From Antedon mediterranea (Eukaryota; Echinodermata; Crinoidea; Comatulida; Antedonidae), in NCBI RefSeq assembly GCF_964355755.1, contig NC_092680.1, forward strand, positions 5,435,001 to 5,495,000: a stretch of DNA of 60,000 nt, in the 5' to 3' direction. The notes under the pieces were generated by a model, which was not told the DNA's origin, did no database searches, and was given only the letters and a program-made list of their open reading frames with translations. A program made the translations under genes and the position numbers. Every line of letters begins with the position of its first letter. Position 1 is the stretch's first letter. Below, piece by piece: positions 45,851-58,900 of the stretch.

Positions 45851-46964
45851 CTAATAGTAACACCTTGATTGATATCCTCATAGAAATCTATATAATCTCA
45901 CGTGAACATTATACAAATAAATGTTAACTACTGTAGATGTTATATTTGAATAAGGTAATATTATAGTTCTTCAATATTGGTGCAGTAATTTAATAAACAT
46001 ACCAGGTAATATGATTGGTTATCATGTTTTATACTTTTAAGTATCAGTAGCAGTTGTTTGAAAACCTTACAGTAATAAAGTAATAACATAAATTAAAGTA
46101 ACTACAGTATTATCAAACTTCTGAAAGGACCCATTTTGGTATATAATGATATGCCTTCCTGTTTTTGTCATCTGGACCAATCTGTGTTTTCCAAGTAAAC
46201 TATAGAATTATAATCTAAATGAGAATCTAGGAAAAGGGGGTACAGTTATCGAAAAATCCTAGATTCACGTGCAGAGTAGATAACATGTGTCAAAGTGTGG
46301 AAGAATCTTATTATTAAATAAGTCATCAAAAGCTGGCACATGATTATTAATGACAAAGGTATACACTCTTAATGGCACTGGTAAAGGTAATGTAGTAGGT
46401 CTTATTCACTTAGTTACTATTTGCACAATAACAATTCACACAAAACAAAAGAAATATATCACATGGCAATATGAAGCCATAGTAACTAAAGTATGTTTCA
46501 AATGACACTAGGCTGCTGATATGTGGGGGTTGAATTTGTATAGCATGCCACTTATTGTAAGGACCATCTAGGTCGAGGAGCAAGGCTACAGGTATTGTTT
46601 CCTATTTCAAAGGTTAAAAATCTTAACCAAAATAGGGAACAGTGATGCATGACAACAATTCAATAAAACACCAAATATAAGATCAAGATATACAATGGTT
46701 AATATTATTCTATCCTGGTATGGTGAATAGACAATGAACGATCTGCCAAAATACGAGGATTTGTGGTTAATTAAACTGTGTACGAGCATACTGGTTGAAT
46801 TCTAGGCCTAAAATTTGTTGACAATTAACTGGCAAAATAGACACATACTACGGCAATAATAGGTAAAGCGTTTTTTAATATTTGACGTGAACAATTTGAA
46901 ACACCAACTTAGGGTGGCTTACAATTTCTATTTTCCTGGCAAGCTAGGAAATAGGAAAACAAGC
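45851..46964. other. Spacer before the ITAM-bearing Ig gene
   Basis: AT-rich with no recognised gene. It should contain the promoter of the next gene, but no clear TATA box was seen. Confidence 0.35.
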
Positions 46965-48260
46965 ATGGCGAATCTCATTTACTTGATGTTTATTTTGATA
47001 ATTGTAAGTAGTTACTGTACCTGTTCAGTCACTGCTTTGATTTCTATTCAACCACTGAGCCCAAGTGTATTTGCCGGTGACAGTGCTACATTTGAATGTA
47101 AAACTGACGGTACAAAATATGAACAACCTTGGCAATGGTTTAAAATCAAAGATACTATAGTGCAGAACATAGCGCTTGAGGATACCTTTACTTTGGCTGA
47201 ATATGGAATGGTCGTTTTCGATGGAAAGAGTAGACTGACTCTATTAAATGTTTCAATGGCGGATGACCAAAGTGTGTATTATTGTCAGTGTGGTGTTGTA
47301 TCAAAGATGGCGACTCTTACAGTGATTTCATCGGCTGATTTGGAATCAATGTATCTACAATGTGACGTTGATTCAACTTTTTCTAACACAGAGAAATTAG
47401 CTACTTTCACATGTAGCGTAGATGATGTACGGTCGTCATTTGACCTACGGTGGTATGATGGTGACCAGCCACTAGAACAGCACGAGTTCATATGCTACGA
47501 TAATACATCACAATGTGCACAATATCAACATGTTTTATCTGTCTATGACGAAGGAAAAACATTCAATTGTAAACTAGAAGGACCGGGTGTCAACAACATC
47601 CAAAGTTGTTCTGCAAACCTTGACATTCCACCAACTGTCTTTGTCTCAACTAAACGTACAACATTCTACGACGGGGACTCCATGGAAGTAATCTGCACAG
47701 CAGAAACACCCTGGCGAGTGGTTGGCTACGAGTGGTACGTCAATGGAGAAAACATATCGTCAACTCAATTACAATATAGCTTAGAAAACAAAGAAAGTGT
47801 TTTATTGTTATCAGATTTGGATACAAATCATGAAGGAATCGATATCAGGTGCAACGTCACCACATCATCTGGAATGGTAGCTGGTGATAGACTACATATT
47901 GATGTCAATAGTAGATTTGATATATTAATTATCATCTGCTTTAGCGTTGGCATCGTGGTAGCATTTGTTGTTGGTCTGTGTCTTGGTAAAGTGATAAAAT
48001 CAAGGAAACCACTTTATTATATTGATACTTCACTTGCTGTAGGCAAGATAACGAAACTAAATGATGATAACTATTCGAATTGTTCGCATGAATATGAAAC
48101 TGTCTTTACAGGTGAAAAACCTACAATTCAAAATAAAACTATAACATCTAGTGGATATTCTGTATTGAAAAAGACTGATGCCCCAAAATACAAGGAAATC
48201 AATCCTAATCCAATCGACCTAGAACATTCGGAATATATGTCACCTGAAACACATACGTAA
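46965..48260 (+). CDS. Single-exon receptor with about three Ig domains and an ITAM-like tail (431 aa)
   Basis: Signal peptide about 1-24. Ig domain 1 has C45, W58 and C107 (SMADDQSVYYC). Domain 2 has C150, W163 and C202. Domain 3 has C244, W257 and C296. The membrane helix is about 319-341. The tail of about 90 residues has tyrosines at 351, 352, 370, 377, 398, 409 and 424. Y398-S-V-L, seven residues, then Y409-K-E-I fits the ITAM consensus YxxL/I-x(6-8)-YxxL/I. S396-x-Y398-x-x-L401 alone also fits an ITIM. It lacks the GRIKRxxELP motif of its neighbours, so it is a different family, possibly signalling on its own through SH2 proteins. ATG at 46965 heads the signal peptide. Function is inferred from motifs. 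Confidence 0.85.
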   Translation: MANLIYLMFILIIVSSYCTCSVTALISIQPLSPSVFAGDSATFECKTDGTKYEQPWQWFKIKDTIVQNIALEDTFTLAEYGMVVFDGKSRLTLLNVSMADDQSVYYCQCGVVSKMATLTVISSADLESMYLQCDVDSTFSNTEKLATFTCSVDDVRSSFDLRWYDGDQPLEQHEFICYDNTSQCAQYQHVLSVYDEGKTFNCKLEGPGVNNIQSCSANLDIPPTVFVSTKRTTFYDGDSMEVICTAETPWRVVGYEWYVNGENISSTQLQYSLENKESVLLLSDLDTNHEGIDIRCNVTTSSGMVAGDRLHIDVNSRFDILIIICFSVGIVVAFVVGLCLGKVIKSRKPLYYIDTSLAVGKITKLNDDNYSNCSHEYETVFTGEKPTIQNKTITSSGYSVLKKTDAPKYKEINPNPIDLEHSEYMSPETHT

Positions 48261-49550
48261 CTTTACCAGTGTTCAGGATTACAGAGATTCTCATGACATC
48301 AAGATAATTACATTTCAACCAGTTTTCATTTGTACTAATAACGATGTATTCATCTGATAAAACGAAATTAGAGTAGGCGAAGAGACTTTAAATTAAATGG
48401 ATATGCCTTTGTAAAGAGACACTGTACTCTAGTAAATAGGTGTCATAATGGCCATTAATGAATATGCATAGGTTATTCTCTAAAGTAAACCAACAATTGT
48501 ATAATTAATATAAACTAGGCCTAATAGTAAGAGTAAAAAAACAAGGTATCGTTGTAAATATAATGTTTATGGTGGGAATTATAATTTCAATTTATAAGTA
48601 TATGTAAAGCCACATCTCTAGTCTGATAACTGCTGTGAGTTAGTTTAATGGCAAGGTCTTGCGCATTATAGGTCACTGTAGATGTTTCCTCTTGTATTAT
48701 GTTATAATGCTACAAGGCATTATAAAAACATTATATGACATAAAATAAATATTATAGTTTAATTTAGTAGGCCCAATGAAGAGTTAAGTTATCTCCATGA
48801 ATTAGTTTTATTTTACTTTATTATTGTAAGATCTTGTTTTAATTATTAAAACTCTTTTTTTAAATGTTTAGTTTCAATACTTATAATCATTAAATCGTTA
48901 ATTCGTGTGCTTACGATTCTAAACTGTGTTTTCGTCAAATACGTGACAGTTTCAGTTAGTGTACCGCATAACCCCGTTTGATTGATTGATTAAATGATTG
49001 AGTAAAACAATGGATGACGTTTTTATAACAATTAATAACTTTCTTTCAACTGGTACGGAAGCCCTCCCTGATGTCTATTACGTCATATATTTCGTCAGCA
49101 ATCCCATCTCAGAAATCTAATAACAATCGATCGATCTAATAATAGCCCTAGCGAAGAAAGCATACTTACACGTATCCCTCTAACTAAAATATTGTGGTCT
49201 AACACTCCCAAAACCCTACATTTTAGAAGTACTTTTAAATCCTTTCCCTATTTAAAAAAAACGAAAAGAAACTTTTAAAAGATAAAACATTATTATTTGA
49301 TTTTCAAAAGAAACAGTCATACTACTGGTGGTATATTAATTGTAGCATCTATAAGTATATAAAACAGTGTCGACTATATACACTTTTAATGACTTCCGAT
49401 ATGCAGACCTAGAATTTTTGGAGGTACCTTAAGCCTTACGCTGACGTAAATCTTCAACTACCGATTACTACCGCTGTGACCTTTTAATTTGTTGGTAAGC
49501 CTATATAAAGCCACCTCAGAAAGTATACAGTACTTGGATCCCGGTCAAAG
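48261..49550. other. Spacer between Ig cluster and thioester protein gene
   Basis: AT-rich, with an AATAAA near 48745 as a candidate poly(A) signal of the ITAM gene. No further gene recognised. Confidence 0.4.
49500..49510 (+). promoter_or_regulatory. TATA box of the thioester protein gene
   Basis: CTATATAAAG at 49501-49510 lies about 45 bp upstream of the ATG at 49551. A start site about 25-30 bp downstream (near 49530) would give a very short 5' UTR. This is the clearest core promoter in the window. Confidence 0.65.
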
Positions 49551-49960
49551 ATGACTAGTTATCGCAAACTTATCCTTTTAATGTGCATTTTACACGGCTT
49601 CTTTGAGGTACATTCAAATAATGAGACTGAAGCAAGATCTGCAGACATTGACACGGCACCTAAAGACACTGAAGCATCACCTACAGACACTGAAGCAACA
49701 TCTAGGGCTACATACACTGAAGCAACACCTACAAACACTGAAGCAACACCTACAAACACTGAAGCAACACCTACAGACACTGACTCAACAGGTACTGATG
49801 AGGATAGAAACACAAGTGATGTTATTTCAAGTGACTACTCTAGCATCACAGACATCGACTACAGTATACCAATTAGCATTAGCGCTTCTTCTGATTATTC
49901 ATACTCAAGTGATACATCAAGCGAAGTTAAAAAAACTGCTTTCAATGACGAACATCCCGA
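49551..49960 (+). CDS. Exon 1: signal peptide and Thr/Glu-rich repeat insert
   Basis: After a signal peptide of about 22 residues (MTSYRKLILLMCILHGFFEV) come about 115 residues before the first MG domain. These include a 21-bp tandem repeat at about 49660-49790 coding TEATPTN-like heptads, then a Ser/Tyr/Asp-rich stretch. Most family members start the MG1 domain soon after the signal peptide, so this insert is unusual. It could be a mucin-like, O-glycosylated spacer. The repeat also creates long frames on the opposite strand and in another frame; those are artefacts. Confidence 0.85.
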
Positions 49961-52900
49961 GTAAGTAATCATTGTTTTAGTTTTATATTGTAATACCCAA
50001 GCACAGTCGTCGTAGGCATACAGTATGCCTACTAAAAAGGCGTGCCTAATTTATTAAAGGTAACCAATATAAATTGAATTAAATTAAATAAACATACTTA
50101 CCAGGCCTATACATTATAGATATTGGTGTTTTCTGATTTTTAGAGAATATCTTATAACAACATCGCAACTATGGATATCAGACAGTATAGAAATTATATG
50201 CGTTGGATATCTTAAAAAACCAACAAAGGTTGAAATCAGAGTAGAGAACACGTACAGTTGGAATCCTAGATTTTCCATGTATCATTCACAAACATTCAAT
50301 GAAGGCGGAAGCGATTGTTTCGAAGTTAAGGTAAAAGGAAATATATTCTTATTCTTTATAGCTTTTTTATGTTTTAAACGGATATTAAAATTGTGTAGGC
50401 TTCATTACCAACACTAACGACATGTTGATTTAGTGGTGAGGTGTGATGTTATAAAGGAATTAATCAACCCTGTGTGTACCAATGGCCACCTCCTCCAAGC
50501 AGTACTCGTATATATCCATGCTCTTGAGGCTACTCATTAAGCTAAAAGCCGGGCTAAATATTTTTTTATTTAGTTTATTTGATCAATAAATATTATGATA
50601 ATGCTACTTATTAACTAAAACAATGTAGGTTCCTGAAATGTCAACAGAGTACAGTTTGTCGGTGACATTGAGTGCACGTATAACGACTGCTGACGCAGAG
50701 ATTGAACGGCAGATGAAAATGCGCATTCAAAATGAACAAGTGGAAACATACATACAGACTGACAAACCAAAATACAGCGCTGGACAAGAAGGTAACATGC
50801 TAAATGTAACAAGATTGATAATTTCAAATGTTACTGTACATAGGGTCCTACTAGTAATCCTTTCCGAAAACAAACACATTATTCAACACACATTAAGGAC
50901 ATGGTAATCCCATGGTTATTGTGTTGTTAAAGTAAATATGTAAAATATTTATAATTGAGTAAGAATGAAAATGCTTTATCTATCGTCTGATGATGACCGT
51001 ATTGATATCACCATTTGTAAAGAAAAAAAATAGAAATACTGAAGTGTTACATGTTTCTCGTCATTTTCAGTTAAATTTCGAATGTTGTCCATCAAATCAC
51101 CGTCATTAAAGGTTGTGAAGAACAATGTAAGTATAAAATAAATGTGATATCATTGCACGAGTGGTTGATGCAACTGTTGTCTATGCAATTTAATTGTGAA
51201 GCGGTATACCTATTATTTTCAAGACGAGGTCAGGGTTTAAATTAAATAAGTAGAATAGGGGTTTTAAGGGTATACAGTCGAATCTCAATCAAGTTTCCAC
51301 TTTGTCCAATAAGATGTGTCCAAAAGGAGAGGGTCTATTTTGACTTTTCTTTAGAAAACATTTGACGATTAGAAGTATGTTTACGAAAAGTGTTAGGAAC
51401 CGACAAGGTTATAAAAACACCCAAATCTTCTACAACATCATAAACCTACATCTAAATTGTCGGGCCATAGTTAGTTACTTTTTATCAGATACCAACAATT
51501 CAGTTAGATGTTTGATTGCATTTTTTTGCATTGAAGATACCAAGCATCTGGATTGAAGCTCCGAACGACATTCGAGTTAGGCAGTGGGTAGATGTGAAAG
51601 CAGACGAGGGTCTTGTTGATCTACAGATGCTATTGTCTGATGAACCAATACTAGGGACGTGGACAATAAAAGCAATGATTGCCGACAAGACAGTCACACA
51701 AACATTCGTTGTAGAGGAATACGGTAGGTCCATTAGTTGGAAACATACGTCTAAAGTAGACATTATCAAATTAATCTGCCGCTTCCATCCATCCTAATGA
51801 CAAAGACCAAGCTAAGCCAAAAAAGCTTGCGCTTATTAGTCGTGTCAAAGCAATTAAAGAGGCCATATTCTACATATATTGGAGGGCATCGTTATAAATA
51901 ACAAACATTTGTGTCTTTGTTGTTCCATATAATTTATAAAAGAATGTTTTTTTTTCAGTTTTACCAAAGTTTGAAATTCTGATTGATACACCCTCATCTA
52001 TTTACGTCCGTGATGAAACTTTTAAAGTAAAAGTTTGCGGAATGTAAGTATAAGCACAGTATATTCTTTGGAATAATCATTAAAACAAAAGTAGTATAAT
52101 ACACTTTTTATACTTTTTAATCAATATTTCTACATAATGTATCACATAGGTTATGATGCTTAGCTACCAATCCAAGGGTTCTGGGTCCAAGTCCTGTCAA
52201 ATGTCAGGATATTTTCTAATGAGAAATTATAAATCTTGTGTAGGCCTATATGTTTGTCTTTTGACCGGGATTGCCACCTTTAAAAAGATAGTGAATGAAT
52301 TCGCTTATGGTTATCCTTGTCAATTTCCCTAAATATATAAAACAAAACAATACAAAACCAAGAATGCCATATTATTACGTAACTATTTTTCAAGAATTTG
52401 GTATAATTATCAATTAAATCATTATTACTTATTATAGATATACATACGGACAACCAGTCAGAGGATCTGTAAATGTTACCATATGTTTTAGACATTCCTA
52501 TGACGATTGCAACCCAGAAACTACTGTAGTCAAATATGCTAAAGTAAGTGAACTCATGTGTTAAGAGACTATGCACGAAGCTCGAGTTATTTGTATCGTC
52601 AATATAGACTAAACCATTAATTAGCGCTCCCTCTGTCGGTCTATGTACAGTTTCCTCTCAGTTTCAGTACGAAATGTCTTTTAGGATACTGGTTCAGATG
52701 GATGTGGTGAATTTGAATTGACTTCAGAAGAACTTAAATGGGACAGAACTAATTATTACTATTATTATGAAAGCCAACAATTATCTGCCAATGTAAACTT
52801 TACTGAAGCTGGAACCGGTACGTAATAACATTTTGTATTACTCTGTAATATTGGAACGTTTCTGTTGTTAAAAATCGTATGTTAAATTATTGATACATTA

Positions 52901-55900
52901 ACATTTTCAGACATCACTTTGACCAGCTCATCGCTGTCAACAACTGTTAAAACGACGGCAGTACAAATAGAGATAACAGGTCTAAGCTATTACAAGCCCG
53001 GCATTGAATACAATGGAAAGGTAAAAGACAATTGAGAAGAATTGTTAACGCTCCATGAGGCCCATTATATTTAAGTTACATTAAAGGCTGTTCAGGAAAC
53101 TTGGTTAAATTTGATGTGTTGAACATCCAAGCTATTGTTACTTAGAAGGTTAAAAAATGTTTAATATTCGTTGTACCTATTATGACCTAAAATAAAAAAT
53201 GGTGGAAATACAGTTCAAGGATTCCAATCAAAGTATGAACATTATCGCTGTATACATACACACATAGGCCTATCATTATCATCAGGTGGTGAATCATCAA
53301 AAGCTTCAAATTAAGACTACGGTACTTGCGTTGCGCATGCGTACTTTAGAATGGGAACTTCAACACATGAATTGGATCAATTTATGTTTAAAAAATATTT
53401 ATGTATTGGATGTTTCACATAGGCCCTATCTATTTAAAATGGTTTCTACTTTAAAAAAAATATTAAAACCGTTTTCAAATCAACTTGGTTAAGTGGAATC
53501 CAGTTGATTATGATCGTTACCAGTCGACTTTCATTTGTTTTTTCAAGTTTGATCTTGAAAATATTTTGTTTGATTTCACAGGTCTTTATAAAGAATGTGG
53601 ATGGGAGTCCAGCTAATGGTATTAATACAACAATACATATACAGGAAAAACGCGAATCTGACGTAATCCATATATTCAACAGCTTCTCGAATAAAGGAGT
53701 TGTAACGTTTAGATTTGACGCGCCTATTGATACGGCTATTGCTTCTCTGCTTATTACGGTAAATTTAACATTATTCGCTGATATTAAACAACGTGTTATT
53801 CAATATAAGATTATATATAATTTCTATTAATTATATAATGCCTGTTACGCTGCTTGCAAAATAGCAGTTTCTCGTATAGGCTTGTTAGACAGAAGACGTG
53901 TCATCTTGGTATGACCACTTGATTAAATATACATAATTTATTTACTACACATAACCCCTTTTTAAAGAAGTACTAATGTTATACTTGTAGGTAACCGCGG
54001 AAGGATATCAAACACAAACGTATGACGAGTTCTATGGTTATTACAGAATTAGAAACAATCCATCTAATAAAAAGACAATTTCTGCCTTCTATTCGCCTAG
54101 TGGAAGTTTTTTGAACATCAAGCCAGTGCCAAATGAAATCAACTTCGGAGGTGTTTATACTTTTGATGTTGATTACACCATTCCGACCGGGGATAGTAAG
54201 ACAATAAATTTACACTATATGGTAAGTGTAATAAGTGTACTATAGTTTGTTTAACATCGTGTGACAAGGAGTGATCATATCTCTTTCTATGAAACTATGG
54301 AACTGGACATAATCTATGTTTATTAAATATATTAGGTCATAGCTAGATCTGCTGTAGCAAAGTTTGGCAGTCTGGCGGTAGAGACGCCTTCTTGTTCTCG
54401 TGAAGAGAAACGAGAAACGCCATGGTCAGAGTATTCAGACTATTATATTACGGGATCAGAAGATGAATTAGGTAAGCCTAGGTTGTGTTACTCATTTCAT
54501 TATTTTGAATATTTTCAACATATTATTATTATTTTGTACTTTCTAAAATGATAATTTAGGCCTCAGTTTGATTGTTTATGGTGTTTCGCTTCAATCTGCA
54601 CACTTTCTAGATGCTATATCCTTCCGATTCCTCTTCTATTTCAGACATTATTTTAAAAAGTTTGACGAATATGTCAATTTTAATGATTTTCTTGCTTATT
54701 ATTATATTGTAGATTTATTTAACTTGTGAAACTATTGGTAATTATAAATTAAACAACATTTGTTGTGTTTATTCTAAATGTTTTTCTGCTAATTTTGCTC
54801 ATAAAACCAGTTACAAGTGTAGAGCACAAACGTATTATGGTGATGTTTTCTTTTTTTAGTTGTAGGATTGGAACCATTGCCACCAACATGTCAATTCTCG
54901 TTTAAGTTATCTATTGATATTACCTCCAAAATGTCACCGGATGCCAAACTTCTAATTCACTACGCTCGTGAAGATGGAGAAATTGTTGCGGATTCAATTG
55001 AACTTAAAATTGTCAGAGGCTTACCTAATGAGGTAAACTATCGTCACTTGTGTTAGTTGGGCTAAAATCGACTTGACCAGAATTTTTAACTTAAAGGGAC
55101 TCGGGCTTAAAATAGTAAATACAAAATTAGGCTGTACATTTATATTCGATCTGGCGTTTTTTGAGTCGTCATTTTGGCAACCTGATATTTGACTTACACG
55201 GGAGACGGTTTAACAATACGTGACCTATGAGAGTGGAAGAAACATTATTTGTAATTGTTTTCACCAATTTAAGTTATGGAATCTTAAAGTAAAGGTATTA
55301 ATGCAATATATACTAAGCAAGATTATTACAAAAATACGATGTGGCTATTAATCATAGTGCTACATAATTACTGAAAGTCACTAGGTCTATCTAAATACAT
55401 TTTGAATTCGTACCAACAATTTAAAAAATCAATTACTCTAATAGGTCATATTGGAATTTGAAGAAGATATGACAAGGCCTGGAGACAAGACAACACTTCT
55501 GGTTCAGGCAGCAGCCAATTCACTGTGTGCTGTTGGAATTGTAGATAAAAGTGTCCAACTCCTTGGAACAACTAACCAACTTACCGACGATAGGGTAGGT
55601 GATATTCTATTTTTTATTTATTTTGTACCATAACCAGAAACCATAATTCCATGCCTTTATTAAAGCATATGTGTGCTGACCCTACTATATTGTATTATCA
55701 GAGCCTAGTACCTGATGATTTGTATCACTTTCATGAAGCAGACTTTAGGCCCAGTGTGCAAATAAAATGTTGAATGTTTGAGTAATTATCTTTTTTGCCC
55801 AACTTTTGTATCGAGCATTTTTGTTAATGCCTTGCAAGTTCAATTACACGCAGGTTATATTTTTTTTTATCATTAGGGAAGAGTGTTTCATTCTTCGATG

Positions 55901-58900
55901 GTATTATATAAAACAATTGTATCTGGTTAACTAAAGGCACACACTTTACACACTTCAAATCAACAGAAATTGCCAAATGCAAATTGGAGTTTGGAATTAT
56001 CATGTTTAAACTGTCGCTAGCCTTATTTTGTTTTATTCCACACAGGTGTTTACCTCTTTAACACCATATTCATTTGGTGTTTTCAACTACCCTTTGAATA
56101 AATGTAGGCGAAGCTTGTTTGAAAATGAACAACAACATGACATTCCTCCTCCAAAAAAAGAGCGACGTTATTCAAATACGTACGTCAAAACGAAACACAT
56201 GGACAGTGCAACTGTTTTTATGGTATGTATAACAAATAATTAAACTAGAGTGTTAACTAGAGAAAGCAAAATGAGGCAATAAAGAGAGAAAATAGTCACC
56301 GTAATTAGTAAAGTACCGTAGGGTATGTGACTTTAAACTAGTCGACCCTTATCAATTTTGGCTGTTGCATAATTATCGGATATTTATGAGTAGCTTGAAG
56401 AAGGCTACAAATTAAATAAACAAACAAACTTACAGTCGAATGTACAACAATACATATTTTATTTATGATTACTTTGATTGATGATTTATACATTTTTCAG
56501 AATGCTGGCGTTGCGTTTACGACAAGTTTAGATGTAGAAACAAGACCATGCTATGAAATCACAGGTATGATGAGATGAGTGTAATAGTCTAGGAGTTTTT
56601 AACACTTGTTTATTAATTCAAAGACTGGAACCAGAAGTGGTGTATCTAGCAATATTAAAAATGAGAATGGGTAGAGGTAGATGGTAATATCATGTGGTGA
56701 TGTTGAATGTCTACCAGGATTTCTAAATTGGACCCTTTCGTATCGGCTAATCACTTTATTTATTGTAATAATAATGCTGTAATTATAATTAAAACAATAA
56801 TTTATGTCATGTTCGATTGGCGTTCTACAGAATACCAAGTCGGGAGTGGTGATATGCTATCGTATAATCACAAAATAGTTGATGAAATGATTTACGAAGA
56901 AATAGCAGATGACGAAATAGCAGAAGACGAAGAAGATATATCATACCTATTCGTTGCCGAAACAAAGGAAGAACCTCCTGTTAAAATAAGAACATATTTT
57001 CCAGAAACGCTCTTGTGGCAAATTAAAAGAACACGGTAGGGATACAAACGCGTACTAACATAATAAATAGTAATAAATTATAGGCAGACGAACGGGAGCC
57101 GTTTGGTGGCAGCACTCGACAAGAATGGACCCATAGGGGAGAAGAAAGTTGTGATATGTGTTTTTCACACATGTGCGCTATTCAGCCTTGTAGACTGCAA
57201 GTTACAGGTTATTCCCCACTTGCATTTACAAGTAATACTATTTCGATGTTGACGTCTGCTACATTAGCTCCGTACGCGCCCAATCCTTCCCACATTAAAC
57301 ATTCAAAACAGATCGACGCCCTGTTATATGTAATCATCATTTCACTTATAGTATAGTTTCTAAATTTATAATTTTCGGTAATCCTAAACTAAAAGTCTTC
57401 ATTACAGTTGTTGTCTGTTTCCAGTTCCCGTGTTGTCCTGTTTTCTTTTTTAGTTTTATGGGCAGTAGTCTCACACAAGCGTTGCAATTGTTTTCTCTTA
57501 TTATTGTTAATTTATTATTATGAACTTATAAGAGAAATAAATGTTCCTTTGATTGATTAATTGATTAAATACAATTTAATTTTTGAAAGCTATAATAATA
57601 AGTAAGAAAGCGCACATTTTAATGATTACTATTAGCGCACACCATTTCAGAAATTCTGGATCCGCACCTGGTGGATACAATTTGCTGACTATCTTATTTT
57701 GATCTATAGCGAAGAAGATGGAACGGCTAAGTTTGATCTGAAAGTTCCTGATACGATCACCGATTGGAAAGCAAACGGATTCTGTATATCACCCAACAGC
57801 GACATTGGTATTGGAGAAACTACAACATTACGTGCATTTAAACCGTTTTTCGTTTCTTTAACGCTTCCTTACTCGGTAATTCGCAATGAAAGTGTTCCAT
57901 TGAAAGTAACGGTGTTTAACTACCTTGCTGACCAATGTCTTATGGTAAGATATGATACATAATATGTATCTTACTTTTTAAATCAATTCCTGTGTATATC
58001 AGTGTAATTACAACAAAATACTAACTTACTAAGTGATGGAGTACTTTAGTATGCTCTTGGAACCTGTCTGGCAAATATCTGTAATGAAAAGTTAAGCATA
58101 ATTTTAGCTCTTTAACAAAAATGATTTGCATGCAATGTTCTTTAAAAAAAACTATTTTTCCGCCTTGTTTTTGTGAAATCTTTTGAACAACATTATACTC
58201 GTGTATAATGTTGTTCAAAGCGTTGTTTACAAGTGTTTGACTGATTTTGTTAATGGCATTTTATTTTTTTAGGTCAAACTTGAGCTCAAGGAAAGTAGTA
58301 ACTTTACAACATTGGGTAATGACTTTACACGTAAAGTGTGCGTTTGTGGAGGTGGGTCAAAGACTGTTCAGTACAGAATAGTACCACATACACTTGGAAA
58401 TGTTCCCATTACAGGTAATTTTCTTTTGTATACTACACCAAAAAAATTGCGCAAAACATGAAATCAATATTATACTATGAAATGGTTTAAATCATTGTAG
58501 TGAAATATTAAACTAATTGTAATTAATTTACAGTATTATATAAATTTATTTAAACAATTTAATATATAATATTTTCATTAAAATGTAGTTTCTGCTGTAA
58601 CCAAGGGTTTCAGTAAAGCACTTGGTCGTAGAATGTGTGACGGTGAACCTGATCGCCCAGACAAACAATACATTGGCTTGACCGATGGAGTACAGCGTGA
58701 TTTGCTTGTTGAGGTAAACGAAAACTAAACATAGGCCTACAAACAATTGCGTATATTTTGACAATCTGCACACGACTATCGGTACATGCTAGAATCGGCG
58801 TATAACAGCACATACCCAGCTGCCCATACCATAAAGCGTGCTTACCACTAACTGCGCATACACCAACTGCGCATACCATTAACTGCGCTTACCACTAACT

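Noticed and set aside
49559-49813. Antisense frame rich in Ser/Val and an alternative + frame rich in HLQTLKQ
   Set aside because: Both are other-frame readings of the 21-bp TEATPTN minisatellite; the + frame with the signal peptide and correct splice is the real exon.
57080-57360. GC-richer intron patch with a 66-codon frame
   Set aside because: No acceptor and donor pair in the right phase joins it to the thioester protein, and exons 17 and 18 already join in frame without it.
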